From: Medicago truncatula
Lineage: Eukaryota > Streptophyta > Magnoliopsida > Fabales > Fabaceae
DNA length: 64,000 nt
Reading direction: 5' to 3'
Assembly (NCBI RefSeq): GCF_003473485.1
Contig: NC_053045.1
Span: 1,328,501-1,392,500, forward strand
Made by a program: the position numbers and the translations under genes
Notes under the pieces: model-generated
What the model saw: the letters and a program-made list of their open reading frames with translations, nothing else
Databases searched by the model: none
Told to the model about the DNA's origin: nothing
Shown here: piece after piece, positions 39,406 through 51,882 of the stretch
Layout of the letters: each line of letters starts with the position of its first letter
Numbering within the stretch: position 1 is the first letter of the stretch

Positions 39406-40355
39406 AGCACAGCAGGAAACACACCCACAACAGCACTAACAAACAACACCCAAAGCACTATACCAGAAGCTGATACTAACAAGCCAAAGCACAGAGAAGC
39501 CAGGCCAGCAACAGAAGTCACCGACAACTCACCACCAAAACCCCAATAATTAATTACTATTACTTCTCAACACAAAACTTCAACTAAATTGCTTATACTT
39601 ACGCACACGGCAACATCAAACAAATCTTAAAATGGCAATTCATTGAAGCATTTTATCAAACAGAAAACATACAAGAACTCAAAATTCCATTGGATATTCT
39701 GAAACACTAAAAATTTCGTTGAAGCATTTTATCAAACAGAAAACATACAAGTTAATTTCGATTCATAACTCAAAAAATTGAGTTAAATTGCAATTCATAA
39801 CAGAAACACAACATGGATCGACGATAATTTGGATGAGATCTAAACGAAATCGAAAGCGCGGAAACGAAGGCGAATAACAGAAGAAGAATATGAGAAATGT
39901 TACCTTAGAAAGAAAGAGTGAAGCTCGATGGATGAATTGTGTAGCTCGACGGTGAGATTCGACGGTGTGAAGCTTGACGGTGAGAGTTCGACGATGAAGT
40001 GATGAGTTTGACGGTGAAGATAGGTGGATTTGACGGTGAAGCTCAATTGAGTTTGGCGGTGGAGAGAGAATCCACGACGGTGGAGCGCGATGGTGGGTTC
40101 GGCGGTGAAGCAAGATGGTGAAGAGAGAACGATGAAAAGTTTGACATTTTTTTTAAGCAAAAAATGAAATATAAGTGTGACATTAGTAAAAATAGTGTTA
40201 AGTGGGTTCAGTGTGTGTTTTTGCCTCACAGTATAGAAAATAGTGTTACGTTAGTAACATTTCTTTAAAAATGTTCCTAAAAATGGTTAAACAGTAACAA
40301 TTATTTTCTTTGTTGCACGCTTGTGTTGCTAAATGTCAAGTGTGCAGTAGTGTAT

Positions 40356-41445
40356 GACAATATTCTTTTAACTTTTGATTATCTCATTACCTTAATTTCT
40401 CAATGCTAAATAGAAATCCAAAAATATTGTTATACAATTTCAATTGTTCAAACCTATTTTGAAATGGAATAGTTATTTTATCTATTATGTATAAGAAATA
40501 ATCAATTTAAAATGATTCTTCATGAAATTTTAGAATTTCATATCAATAATCATATCAAAAGCAGTTCATATAAAATGATTCTTCTATTATCTACGAATAG
40601 TCCATTTTCATGGAATTTGGGTTCTATATACATTTCAAAAGCAGTTCCTTCAGAAAAATTAGAGCATTTTCAAAATCATTTCCCTATATTTTCAAGAAAA
40701 AGTAACGAGACCATCCAATTGTCCTTTATCAACATCGACATGATATCCTAATACAAACTCAAAATTTTCAAGCTCATAAGTTGCTAAACATTATTTTAGT
40801 TTTGTTGCTAACTTCACCTAATTTCATTAAAGCATTTCTCACTTGTGAAGTTTGAAATCTTATAAAGGTTTTCACTTTCAATACGACTTTCCCAACACGT
40901 TTGTGACAATCATTTACGAGTTTACGAGTTAAGTTAGATCTTGTAGAATCTTCCATCTTTTAGTAGAAAAAATAAAGTATTGTATATATTTGTTCTAGAA
41001 CGTTAATAAAATTGATGTTATCTCACTACTAGTAATACTATATACACATTAGTAAAAACAATAATATTTGGGGCTTAAAGCAAATGTTTAACTGACCTAA
41101 TGGTCAGTGACAGATCTTCTTAGTGACTCATAAGAGCCACTGCATCCTCTAACTTTCGTATAAATAACATATTATACGTATCGTTTTACATAGATTTTGG
41201 TTGGTGCATTGGATAGTCATTTTTATAATCTCCTGATTGGCGTGGGTTTGATTCCCTCGTACCATTATCTTTTATTTCGATTGCATTAATAATTTGTTGC
41301 TCAAATAACAAATTAAAAAAAATGTTCCTACCATCCCCATGTTATATTCAAGCAAATGAATCACTACTTGTTAATAATTTTGTTAATTTATTCCTTCAAA
41401 AAAACTAATTTTGTTAATATTTTTAAACTGTTTTTAATATATATT
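40356..41445. other. Intergenic, no gene recognised
   Basis: AT-rich. A possible B-box word (gggtttgattccc) lies near 41250 but no matching A box was found. Confidence 0.5.
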
Positions 41446-41835
41446 GGTTAAATTGCATTTTTGGTCCCTTAACTATTTAAGTAATATCGCTTTGGTTCCT
41501 TAATTAAAATTTAATTTATTTTGGTCCCTTAAGTACTTCTCTCTGTTACACATTTTGGTCCTTTCTGTTAATTTTAATTCAAAAATGTTAGGTTTTCTTC
41601 ATCTTCTTCTCCTCTTTTTCATCTTCATATAATCTCCATCAACCTTCAACAACAAGAATCCCAGAAAAATTCCAAAAGAAAATGAAGAAAACCTAACGTT
41701 TTTGAATTAAAACTAACGAAAATGACCAAAATGTGTAACGGAGAAAAGTTAAGGGACCAAAATAAATCGAATTTTAATTAAAGGACCAAAGCGATACTAC
41801 CTAAATAGTTAAGGGACTAAAAATACAATTTAACC
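41446..41835. mobile_element. Mutator-type MITE with about 150-base inverted ends
   Basis: 390 bases. The left arm begins ggttaaattgcatttttgg and the right arm is its near-perfect complement. The perfect 9-base duplication atatatatt flanks it at 41437-41445 and 41836-41844. Non-coding. Confidence 0.9.
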
Positions 41836-41844
41836 ATATATATT

Positions 41845-42056
41845 TCATAAATATTTAGCACCCGAACAAAAGAACTTAAGATCCGCCATTGCTAATAATT
41901 GAGACGGCCTGAAACAAACCATAAATTTATGATATGCTGAAATATTTAGAATTCAATTCAGAAGAAGTTTTACTTGAACACAACCTTAAATAAAATTTAT
42001 TTGGATACAACATACATAAATGAAAAAATTAAAAATAATAATCTATCACATTGCTT

Positions 42057-42090
<34 letters not shown>

Positions 42091-44316
42091 CTAGTTACAT
42101 CATGTCATTGGATTTTTATTTAATTATTTTGAATTGTGATTGTGTGTTTATTTGGGTCCCAAGTAGGATTTGTCCTTCAATTCAAGAGATATACATACGT
42201 CAACTCAACCGCAAATAATCTCAAAAAGGAAGGGAACAAATTTGAGGAAGAAAAATTTGAATAAAACTTGTTACACTTTTGTCATTTATCTACACAGCAA
42301 CTATCAAAAAAATACTCCCTGTATTTAAGTACAATTGTTACACTTATGATAATTTTGTATGTGTGTAGCTCCAAAGGTTTGCTCTATTGGTAAAATGACA
42401 GGTCTTAACGGAAATTAACGTGTTTAAACATTTATATTTTCATACCACACCCATATAATCCGACATATTTGAGAGGAGAGAGATGAATGAAAGGGAAGAG
42501 AGACAAAATGTTTGTAGGGTCTAGGCCACATGTCACATGTTTGTGTGGAGGTTTAAGTGTGTACGCCTTCTATCGATGTGCATGTATCATCACTCTAACC
42601 AAAAGTCACGTGTTTATGTTTAAACAACGTAGTGTTTTTAGAGAGAGATAAATATAATTGTCTTCTTTGAACATGAAGATCTTTCTTACATTGACCCCGA
42701 ACCGTCCCCTCTTTCTAAATATATATTAGAAAAAAAAAATTGTATACATGTCAAAAAAAATATTGTGTATAATTCAAAATCTGGGAGCTTTATCTTGACG
42801 TATATTAACAACATTTTCAAACAGAATATTTTATATTCTTTGACCTCATTTTCATTAACTTGTGGACAATGCCATTAACATTTCATTAACTTGTTTTGCA
42901 AATTATTGTAGTAGGAGTACATCAAAACTGTGAACTCATGTAAGTTACCACCCTTCTTCTGATTTTCTTTGAATAACAAATCCTTGTTTTGTACCACATA
43001 TGAGGTACCTTAGCTTGTGATTAAAAACACGAATGTTAATTGTATATGTTCTTCAATCAAGAGTGAAACCTATTTGATTTCTGCTAATGCCTAAAATCTT
43101 TTAACATGTCACAATTAGCTTGATCGACAACACGATGACACTAAAAGGAATGCATGTCGATTTTCATTAATCTCATGATTGTAGTCTTCATCTTCATGTT
43201 AATTAATGTTAAGGGATTCTTTTAGAAGAATTTTATTTTTTGAGTGATAAAGTAAGGGGAAGAAATGAAAAGTTAAGAGTGAAAATAGTGTTATACAACA
43301 AATGTGTAGTACAAAAATAAATAAATTCAGCAGAACTAAATTAAAGAAAAAGCTGTAAAAAAAAGAGCTGCAAGCTGTAATAATTAATTATATACAATGC
43401 TAAAAAAAGAAGTGAAGTAGTAAAAATATAAATCAATAAATTCTAGAACAAAATTATAATACTCATATAGATCAGAAAAAGCTGTAATGTTTCTTTCAGT
43501 TGCCAAAAAAACAAAAGTGTGATAATTTTTTGGATAAAAAAAAATGTAACAATAAGGAAAGTATAGTACTTACTTACATAGAGTTTCCTTACTTTAATTA
43601 AGAGGCGTATCAATCACATTACATACTTCCCCAACTTACCACTGCTATCCCAAGAAAATGACATTATTATTATTATTTGGTTAGGAAAATGACATTTGCT
43701 CTTTGATACACACATGGTAAAGCAATTACTACTAAGTTTCAACCACCAACAATGATGATACTGATATATGTGCAGTGGAGATCTCTTGCAAATGGTTTTA
43801 TACAAAAAATATATATATATATATATATATATATCTATTTGTTTGTTTGTTACAACTAGGGTTTAACTTTACTATAAAAGTGAGAAAATTGACCTCCCAA
43901 GCAAGACATGTCATCTTATTACTTGAAGATGAGATAAATTATCTTCTTTATTTATAAATTGTAGGCAATGAATCTGAATAATAAAAATGTCTGAGTATAC
44001 ATAGTATGTTATAGATTATAGAATATTAATAATACAATACGATGATTTTTTGGTCAATGGTTTAAATATTTCACTGAGAAAGGGCAAGGTCACAAGCAGT
44101 CCTGGTACACATAAGCAACTGTCGTAGGAAGAACAAAGATCAAGCAACAAAAACAAAACAAAATATAAATGACACAAACTAATTAACTAATAAAACATAT
44201 ATTAATTGTGGCCAAAATATACATTTAGTAGTAGCAAAGTCTAAGAGAGGATTAATATAGGCCTAAACAGAAGCAACTAAACATGATACTTAATTAGTGG
44301 AAGTAAAACAACATGA
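41845..44316. other. Intergenic, eroded array flanks
   Basis: No gene. 42881-42910 (tttcattaacttgttttgca) matches the two flanks of the Pack-MULE at 62423-63594 joined without the insertion. 43660-43860 repeats a piece also found at 34.2, 45.05 and 47.9 kb. A poly-A run lies at 42064-42090 and a (TA)n at about 43809-43832. Confidence 0.55.
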
Positions 44317-44877
44317 TTAAAGCAAAAAACTCAAACATAAAATAAATGTTGGGACACAAACATGAAGGTGTTTGTGTCCATAATTGTGCCCGTGATTGGC
44401 GACTGCACCACCAACCACTCCACCAGCAACTCCACCAGCCACTGCACCGCCGATAATTCCTGCAGCTGCTCCACCTGACCTTCCTCTACCAATTCCTCTT
44501 CCTCCCATTCCACTTCCATGGCCACCTGAACCTCCATGTCCTCCTCCTCCTCCTCCCTTTCTTATAGTAACAGATAGTTCATGTTTGTGTGCATTTTGAC
44601 TTTCCACAAACCCATCTTTGTGGTTCAACCTTGTAGATGCCTCAATATTTCCATTTCCATCTAAGTTCCCTATAATTTGAATAAAACAAGTTATCAAACC
44701 AAAAGTGTGTGAAACAATATTGAAATTTGTGCTTGTTTGAAAAGGTAAATAAATTGTACCATTAAAGCCTTGAGCTTGTTCATTGCTTTGAATGCTTCTA
44801 GCTTCATCTTTGTTTGATATGGCTTGAGCACATGAATTGATAAGTAGGAACAAGACTAGAAACATTGAAATCTTCAT
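44317..44877 (-). CDS. Secreted glycine-rich protein, array member 6
   Basis: Exon 1 44877-44760, exon 2 44669-44317, phase-1 intron of 90 bases; 156 residues when spliced. Signal peptide MKISMFLVLFLLINSCAQA; the ATG at 44877 is preferred over upstream in-frame ATGs (to 44913) because the signal sequence begins there as in its relatives. Spacer SNKDEARSIQSNEQAQGF, then NLDGNGNIEASTRLNHKDGF, NAHKHELSVTIRKGGGGGG, a Gly-rich run (GGHGGSGGHGSGMGGRG), a G/A/V run, HNYGHKHLH, and the tail CVPTFILCLSFLL. The intron is a multiple of three and contains no in-frame stop, so an unspliced mRNA would also be translated through. The TATA box is at 44930-44938. Confidence 0.87.
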   Translation of the reverse strand: MKISMFLVLFLLINSCAQAISNKDEARSIQSNEQAQGFNGTIYLPFQTSTNFNIVSHTFGLITCFIQIIGNLDGNGNIEASTRLNHKDGFVESQNAHKHELSVTIRKGGGGGGHGGSGGHGSGMGGRGIGRGRSGGAAAGIIGGAVAGGVAGGVVGGAVANHGHNYGHKHLHVCVPTFILCLSFLL

Positions 44878-44929
44878 ATTCATTTGATATGGCTTCATTT
44901 GAACTGTAGTCATTGGTAGGGTAAAGGGG

Positions 44930-44938
44930 TTATATAAA
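44930..44938 (-). promoter_or_regulatory. TATA box of array member 6
   Basis: Ttatataaag on the plus strand, about 55 bases upstream of the chosen ATG. With the usual 25-35 base spacing, transcription would start near 44900, which places the ATG at 44913 at or before the mRNA start and supports the choice of 44877. Confidence 0.6.
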
Positions 44939-44949
44939 GACTTTAATTG

Positions 44950-47900
44950 AAGGTTGAAAGTAATTCAATGTGGTCCCAAAAAATGGTAATAGAAAGAAAA
45001 AGACTTCACCTCTCAACACAGAAGTTGACATTATTCTTTAGTACTACATTATAGTAAAGCAAACAATGATGATATTTATGTATATATGTGAAGATTTCTT
45101 GCAAATCATTTTGTACAAATATATATCTTTATTTGTTTGTTAGATCTATAATTATTGGAACAAACTTAATTACCATATAAACATGTATAGATCAAATCAT
45201 TAATATATATATATGTTGAAATATTAAGAATGCAATTCAATGGATAAACATACCTCAACCGAAAATAATCTCAGAAGGGAAGGGAACAAACTTGAAGGAG
45301 AGATATCTACGATATAAACAATAAACAAATGAATCCCTTTCAATAAAAATAAGCAATTTGATCACGTCATTTAAGTCACTGATTTTGCTAAAAAAAATAT
45401 TTTTACAGAATTACATAAGTTTATTTATGGAAATTGATACAAGTTATTTTCTAAAAAAAAGTAAGAAGTTTATTTGTGGAAAAGTCAATGCCAGTGGTCA
45501 ATTGACGTGATTTGTTAACAATACACCTATTATAATACACACAATTTTGAATTCTCATCTATTTATCAATAAAAAAATATGTATATATACAAATTTGTAT
45601 AAATAAAAAGGTTAATTAAGAAAATGGTTCGCCTTGTTAAAAAAAAAAAAAAAAAAAGTAAATGGTTCCTATAAATATCTAGCAAAATGTTGATGGACTT
45701 TTTTTACGGTGACTAAAAATGCTAATAGAAAATTTACAAAGATTAAAAATGATGACGGAAAGTTTTACAAGAGATTTACGAAAAAGCCTTATAAATGTAT
45801 ATTCTGCAGTAATTACATGCATTTTACACTATTTTCTTTGTAGTATTTCTCACTTCTCCACACATAATGTGTGTAACCACTAGACTACTTGACGAAAAAT
45901 AATACAATCATTGTTGACCAAAAAAAATACAGTAATTTTTTTAGATGAAAAGTCAAATTTCATGTGCAAATAATATATTAAATAATATGAACAAATCAAA
46001 CATCCAATATTATAGAGTACATATGTGCTCCAAAAAAAAAAAGTACATATGACATTGTTATGGACTAACTATATCATTAATGCGTACGTGATTTCAAAAA
46101 GATTATGCGTATTTTAGCCGTTCAATACCAGGTTCAACTCAAGCAAACTCGATATTTTTTTATTCACATAAAGAATACATGATTTCAAAATCACTTGAAG
46201 CATTCTCACTAATAACATGATTTCAAGAATAATCCATATTTTTGAAACTTTCTTTAAAAAAGAAATGGATATTATTAGTTCTCAACATAGTCCCTATAAA
46301 ATGCAAATAGATACTAAAAGTAAATTTTTTTTAAATAACTAAATTTGAAAGCTCGTGATTTTGTACGAACTAAAAAAGACATGATTTTCGGTGTATAGCT
46401 TAATGCTTATAAGCTCGTTTGAATAAAAAGGACCCGTTTAATAAACGTCACTTTCTCACGAACTTATAGCTTATTCTTACTATCTTATAGCGTTGTTTGA
46501 TAAGCTAATTCAAGGAGTTTACAACTTAAAACTTATTATTTATCTCAATTTTACCCCTAAAAATTTAATTGAAATTAATATTAAACCAATATATCATTTT
46601 TATGGCATTTTATAATTATAAGATAGTCTAACGATTAATTTTACCAAATATTACAAATTCAATCAGCTAGATTATCCGCTATCAGCTAGTTAATCAGCTA
46701 TCCGTTATAAGTTAGTTTATCAACTATATGCTATAAGATAACTTATTATTATAAAATAAAAATGACTTTAACGTTGTAGATTTTTTCCCAAAGCATACCG
46801 TAGAAGTATTTTTTTTTTTTTTTTTTTATCAAACCCATAATATAATAATTTTTGGGATGAGAAATCAGGGTTAAAAAGCAATCTTGTGCTAATTCTTACT
46901 GAAGTATTATTCATTATATTTGAATCAACTTGTGCCTTTTTTGAGACTCCTTGCATGAGAACCAAGCTATGAAAATTTACATATTATTGCCTCAATTCCA
47001 CGTCCCAACTTGTGCGTACAAGCTTCGTGTGATTTGTGCGAAAATATTTCGCACCATCAAGCATTTTCCTAATACAAATTATAGATGTGTTGAAGTATTG
47101 GAGAAATATTTGACAAAAAAGAAAAAAAAAATTATTTGAGAAAACTTACTTAAATATTTTAGTATTTTTTTGGTAGTGGCTGGAGTTTGAACCCCACATC
47201 TTACATATTTTATGCATTGTCCCAACCAACTATTATAACTTCACAAAAGACTCTCTCAAAAAAAAAAAAAAAAAACTTCACAAAAGACAAATAATTTCAA
47301 ATATTTATAAGCAACAAGAAAGTTGTCTCTTTTACTCACACATATAAGCAAAAATGACTATATCATATTTAGTATTATCATTGTCAAACTGGATTTCATT
47401 TTTCAACAACTCTTTTATTCTCATCGAACAAACTATTATGACGGATAATTTAAAAAATATTATTTCTTTTTAGGTCATGTTAATTTTTTTAGTTCTTTGA
47501 AAATATTATTTTTTGGGTCATGTTAACTTTTCCTTAGTAGATGTGTTTTTTTTTTTTTTTTTTTTTTTACTTATATATAATATACAAGGGACTACTAAAT
47601 AAAAGGACAACATTTTATAGAAGACTTTCAAAGAGGATACCATTTTAGAGGATAAAATGCAGGATAACCATTGATACAAAACCAAACTACTAAGATTGTT
47701 TAATTTAAAGTCCAAATTGCATATTACGCTAGTATATTAGGAAAACGAGTCTAAACATCAACACATAGTTTGGGATGCTTATAATAAAGACATTGTCATT
47801 AGAAGGAGATGGAAAACGAGTCTAAACATCAACACATGCTCATAATTTAACTTTTACTATAAAAGTGAAAAAATTGACCTCCCAACACAGAAACTGATAT

Positions 47901-48630
47901 TTTTCTTTGATGCATTATATATAGTAAGTTCAACCACCAGCAATTATGATATTTATACACATGAAGTTGATCTCATGGAAATGATTTTTTTATAAAATTA
48001 TATCTCTACTTGTTTGTTAGAAACTTAATTACAAGCAAGATATGTGATCATAAAATGTTATTGCGGAAACTAAAGTAACGTATATAATCATGCATCTGAT
48101 TTTTTATTATTTTTTTTCGTTTAAATTAAAACATGGAGAGAAACCCTAAACTTGATTTAGGAATTATGATATGCTGGAATATTGAAAATTCAACGTGCAT
48201 CCCTCAATACATAGCCAAAATTTGAGAATGGAAGTAACTTCAAAGGAAGAATTCTGAATAACAAGCAAAAGGTACCAGTCAATAATTCTATGGCTCTTTC
48301 TCAATGTATTGGCTTTTCAAATTGGATATGGTTGATTTTATTCGATGCTACAGACAATCTAAATTTATTCCACAAATACTCTTATATATTAAATAGTACT
48401 GGCCAACTTCACCATTTTAAGTTCAATACTTGTTCATCAACAGGATTGGTTTGGTTCGATTGTGATATATCCTACATTTTTTTAACCTAAACAGACTCAA
48501 CCCGGCCGGTGAGCAATCCTACTCTCCATGCAACTAGTTCTATCATTTTCATACTTATTTCAAACTTGAAAAGAAAAAAAAACATATAGCAAATTTGCAG
48601 TCAAATTCAAATTAAGAAATTGATGATAAT
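44950..48630. other. Intergenic between members 6 and 7, no gene recognised
   Basis: AT-rich with long A and T runs (about 45639-45657, 46808-46828, 47545-47568). Echoes of the array upstream region occur at 45040-45180 and 47.9-48.24 kb. 46400-46760 has repeated agctta/tataag words like a decayed MITE. Confidence 0.5.
47163..47242 (-). mobile_element. SINE-like fragment
   Basis: On the minus strand it reads agttggttgggacaatgc, then gtggggttcaaactcc, then an A-rich tail. The A-box/B-box layout is shared with 29055-29140 and 50773-50830. Confidence 0.5.
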
Positions 48631-48633
48631 CAA

Positions 48634-48850
48634 CAAGAAAACTATGGATTAATTGTGGCCAAAATACATAGTATTTAGTAGCAATAAAGACTAAATAGAA
48701 GCAACTAGAAATGAAACTAAACTAGTCATAACATACTACATTTCCAAATGATATAAACTAATCAATAAGAAAACATGATATTAATAAAGACTAAGAGAGA
48801 TTAATGTAGACCTAAATAGAAGCAACTAAAGATGAAATTTAACTTGTGGA
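48634..48850. repeat. Tandem duplication of the 3' flank of array member 7
   Basis: The family 3' flank (aacaagaaaac, gcaataaagactaa, atagaagcaacta) occurs twice in a row here, once at 48634-48730 and again at 48731-48850. Confidence 0.6.
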
Positions 48851-48865
48851 AGTGAAACCATGTGT

Positions 48866-49336
48866 CTAAAGCCAAAAGCTCATACATAAAATCAATGTTG
48901 ATACACAAATATGAGGCCCTCCCGATAATGTTGATGCAGAATTATGAGTACCATTGTGCCCACCATTGTGTCCGCCATTGGCGAGTGTGCCGCCTATAAC
49001 ACCACCGATAATTCCACCTGCAACTGCTCCTCCAAATCCCACTCCTCCCTTTCTTCCTCCACCTCCTCCCTTTCTTCCTCCACTTCCTCCCTTTGCACCT
49101 CCTCCCTTTCCTCCACCTCCTCCAAAACCTCCTCCCTTTCCTGCTCCTCCAAATCCACCTCCTCCTCTTCCACTTCCTCCAAATCCACCTCCACCGAATC
49201 CACCTCCTCCCTTTCTTATAGTATGGGATAGTTCATGTTTGTGATCATTCCGACTTTCCGCGAACCCATCATGGTGGTTCAAAGCTTGAGCACTTGAGAT
49301 CATCAATATGAACAGTACAGAAAGTATTACCTTCAT
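48866..49336 (-). CDS. Secreted glycine-rich protein, array member 7, intronless
   Basis: A single exon, 156 residues. Signal peptide MKVILSVLFILMISSAQA is joined directly to LNHHDGFAESRNDHKHELSH, so the spacer and the NGNIEVSTR segment of two-exon members are missing. Then TIRKGGGGFGGGGFGG opens the longest glycine run in the array, made of GGGFGG, GKGGG and RKGGGG units, followed by G/A/V, NGGHNGGHNGTHN and the tail CVSTLILCMSFWL. It pairs with member 8, which has the same fused structure. Confidence 0.87.
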   Translation of the reverse strand: MKVILSVLFILMISSAQALNHHDGFAESRNDHKHELSHTIRKGGGGFGGGGFGGSGRGGGGFGGAGKGGGFGGGGGKGGGAKGGSGGRKGGGGGRKGGVGFGGAVAGGIIGGVIGGTLANGGHNGGHNGTHNSASTLSGGPHICVSTLILCMSFWL

Positions 49337-49427
49337 GGTAGGCCTTTAAACAATGTCGACTGACTCTTTTGGTTTCCCTCAAGAAGATGTGTTGCTCTTA
49401 AGTGGGTTGAGGTATTTAAACAACTAA

Positions 49428-51006
49428 GGTACCGTTTGACCCGATTTTTTTTCCAGCTTTTCTACGTTTTTAAGGAGAAGTTAGGCCAAACACAATATCA
49501 ATAAAGTACCTTCGAAAAAGAGTACTTTTTTTAGAATGCATAAAATTGAATGAAATGAGGTTTAACCAAAAGTTGTTGAATGCTACTTCAAAAAATTATT
49601 TCTCCCCAATTTATTTCACAAACACCTCTCTTCAACTCCCACCGACAACCTTTTGTTTTATTTTTTCAATACGCTTTTTTCATCCATTTTATTTTTATTT
49701 TATTTTTTTTAACCGATCCATTTAATTTTTTAATGAGGTTCCATTTAAGTTTATTATCTATTTTTTTAAGGAATTTTATTATCTTTTTATCACTTATATA
49801 TTAATTTCAATATTTTTTGATCATCACAACCACGCAAATATTTGTATTCACGCTGTCAATGAATGACACCGAATATTTTTATTCCCTTTCTTCAACCACG
49901 GAAATACACACACACATTAGTGTTTAGAGTAATACTTTATGTTCCTCTTTCTGTTTTTTTTTTTTTGTTATGCTAATGCGTATAATTTTTGTTAGTGTTG
50001 TGTAATGCGTATAATTATTTTTATAAAATTTTGATTTTAATTAAAAGTACAAGTGTAGTTGCCTAAAAAAATTATACTTATATATAATTTACACATTTGT
50101 ATTGTAACAAACTATGCATATCTTTTTCTTATTAAAAAAACTAAACATATCTTTTTCAATGACACCAGCAATGTAACAAATATAATATTATATATATAAA
50201 TTCTTATCTTTTTGACCAACACTAAAAATATGGTATTCTTATAACAAAATTTGTTATAGAGTATAATTGGAAAAGAAAAAACCAATTATTCTCATTATAT
50301 ACACACACATATACATATTATAGATATGATTGAGCGTGACGAAGAAAGCAATATAAATGAAGAAATCAGTTCATATAATCCAGAAAGAGTGCAAGATGGA
50401 GGCTATATGAATAAAGTTAGAAATCAAATAGGAGTTGCATTGATGGAGAGTAGAAATATTTGAGTTTGTGATGATTTATATCTTTAAAAAAAAAATGATT
50501 ATTGTTTTTAATTTTCCAAACTACTTTGATATTATTTATGTTATTATTTGAGCCTCCTTAAATTATTTATCCTATTCAAATATTTAACAAGTCGTTTATA
50601 TGATGATACAAATTTGTATTCATGTTACACAAAATAAACGTCATTGAGTAAATATAGTATTGGTAAAAATATATCTTTTATATTTTAAACATTTTTTCCC
50701 TTCAAAAAATATTTTAGACATTTTTTTATTTATTATGTTAATTCATAATGAATTCAAAGTTTTTTTATTTATAGACAATGCATAAATATATGCAAGGTCC
50801 CAGGTTCGAACCCCAGACACCACCAAAAAATAATAAATTCAAAGTTTTGTACAATATTTTGCCAAACAGCTTTTAACTCAAAAATAACTTTAGAACTAAA
50901 AAAAATAAAGAAACCAAACAGTTTTAACTTTTTTCTTAAAGAGCTTTATTTTAACTTTGTTTTAAAGTAGCTTTTAGACCGAAAAAAACCTAGCCAAACG
51001 GTATCC
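49428..51006. mobile_element. Non-autonomous DNA transposon inserted upstream of array member 7
   Basis: Left end ggtaccgtttgacccgattt and right end (complement ggataccgtttggctaggtt) are inverted repeats of about 25 bases with mismatches. The flanking sequence on both sides (tgaggtatttaaacaac ... ttcgtagcaccatcc) is contiguous in the paralogous upstream region of member 8 near 57.33-57.39 kb, which supports insertion. Superfamily and target duplication are unresolved. The interior is AT-rich and includes a SINE-like piece at 50773-50830. Confidence 0.6.
50773..50830 (+). mobile_element. SINE-like fragment with intact B box
   Basis: Gacaatgcataaatatatg followed by a perfect B-box-like ggttcgaacccc and an A-rich end. 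Same family as 29055-29140 and 47163-47242. Confidence 0.5.
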
Positions 51007-51882
51007 AAGTCAAGTTTGTTAATAAACAACTTCGTAGCACCATCCATTAAGTATCTAGTAAGATATACGCATATATAGGGCAAGTTTGTTATATTATTTT
51101 TAAATTATAATATAACAAATAAACAACTTCGTAGCACCTTTCATTAAGTATATCTATTAGGTGTTAGATTTTATTTCCCCCCTTTTATCTCGTTGTTTAT
51201 CCTTTAGTTAATAGTCTAGTTTTTTTTTTTTTTTTAAAGCTAACAAGTGCTCTAAGGAAACTTGATAAAAAATTTAAAGTGGAAGATTTATCTTAAAAAT
51301 TGTATATTCAATCTATTAAAATTTAAAACATTAAAAAGTATTTTTTTTCACTATATAATTTATCAATTACTTTCTTGTTTTAATACTTAACAAGTGCCTT
51401 AACAAAAACTATTTTTTTACAAAGTTAATAATCTAGTTGAGTACTAGTGTCTATCTTACTTTCTCCCTTTTTCTACCAGCCTTTTTAGAATTTCATCCCT
51501 ACATAATTGAATATTGTTAGAGTGGCCAGCTATTCTATGCAAACAAATTTAAACCATTATTTTATATTGTATAACTAATCTTTCTTTAGTGGACCAGAAA
51601 ATATATTTACCCATAGATAAATATGCAAATATTTTTTAAAATAAAAATTCAATACAGACACTAATTCATGTTTTTTCACATTATAAGTTGTTTTGATATT
51701 TTTATAAATATTAAAAAATGTAGTTAATTTTATATTGGAAAGAGAGATTATATGTTGTTTTATAAAATTATCTCTTATTCAATTTTTGTTTTTTTTAATT
51801 AATTAAAGGGTCAAGCTTTACATTTTGACAAAGAAAAAAATTTGTCAAATGAGTTGAACCTAACGAGATAAACCGAGTGGTT
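51007..51882. other. Intergenic, duplicated array flank
   Basis: The left part repeats the upstream flank of member 8 (cttcgtagcaccatccatta occurs here at about 51030 and again, decayed, near 51125). No gene. Confidence 0.5.

Larger units (their letters stand above)
36160..40352. mobile_element. CACTA (En/Spm-type) transposon, 4.2 kb, with captured sequence
   Basis: The left end cactactacaataatgaca and the right end (complement cactactgcacacttgac) are CACTA termini with a shared inner word atttagcaacac. They are flanked by the 3-base duplication tat (36157-36159 and 40353-40355). Subterminal repeats are present: gtgttac/gtaacac/aaaaagtgt words at 36200-36420, and a tcgacggtgaag-like array at 39920-40110. 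Inside are a transposase-associated domain (38312-38578, minus) and HMG-box exons (37328-37892, minus). No full TnpD-like transposase is visible, so it is non-autonomous. Confidence 0.9.

Noticed and set aside
46400..46760. Possible MITE with agctta/taagct words
   Set aside because: No inverted ends or target duplication could be fixed, so not reported as an element.
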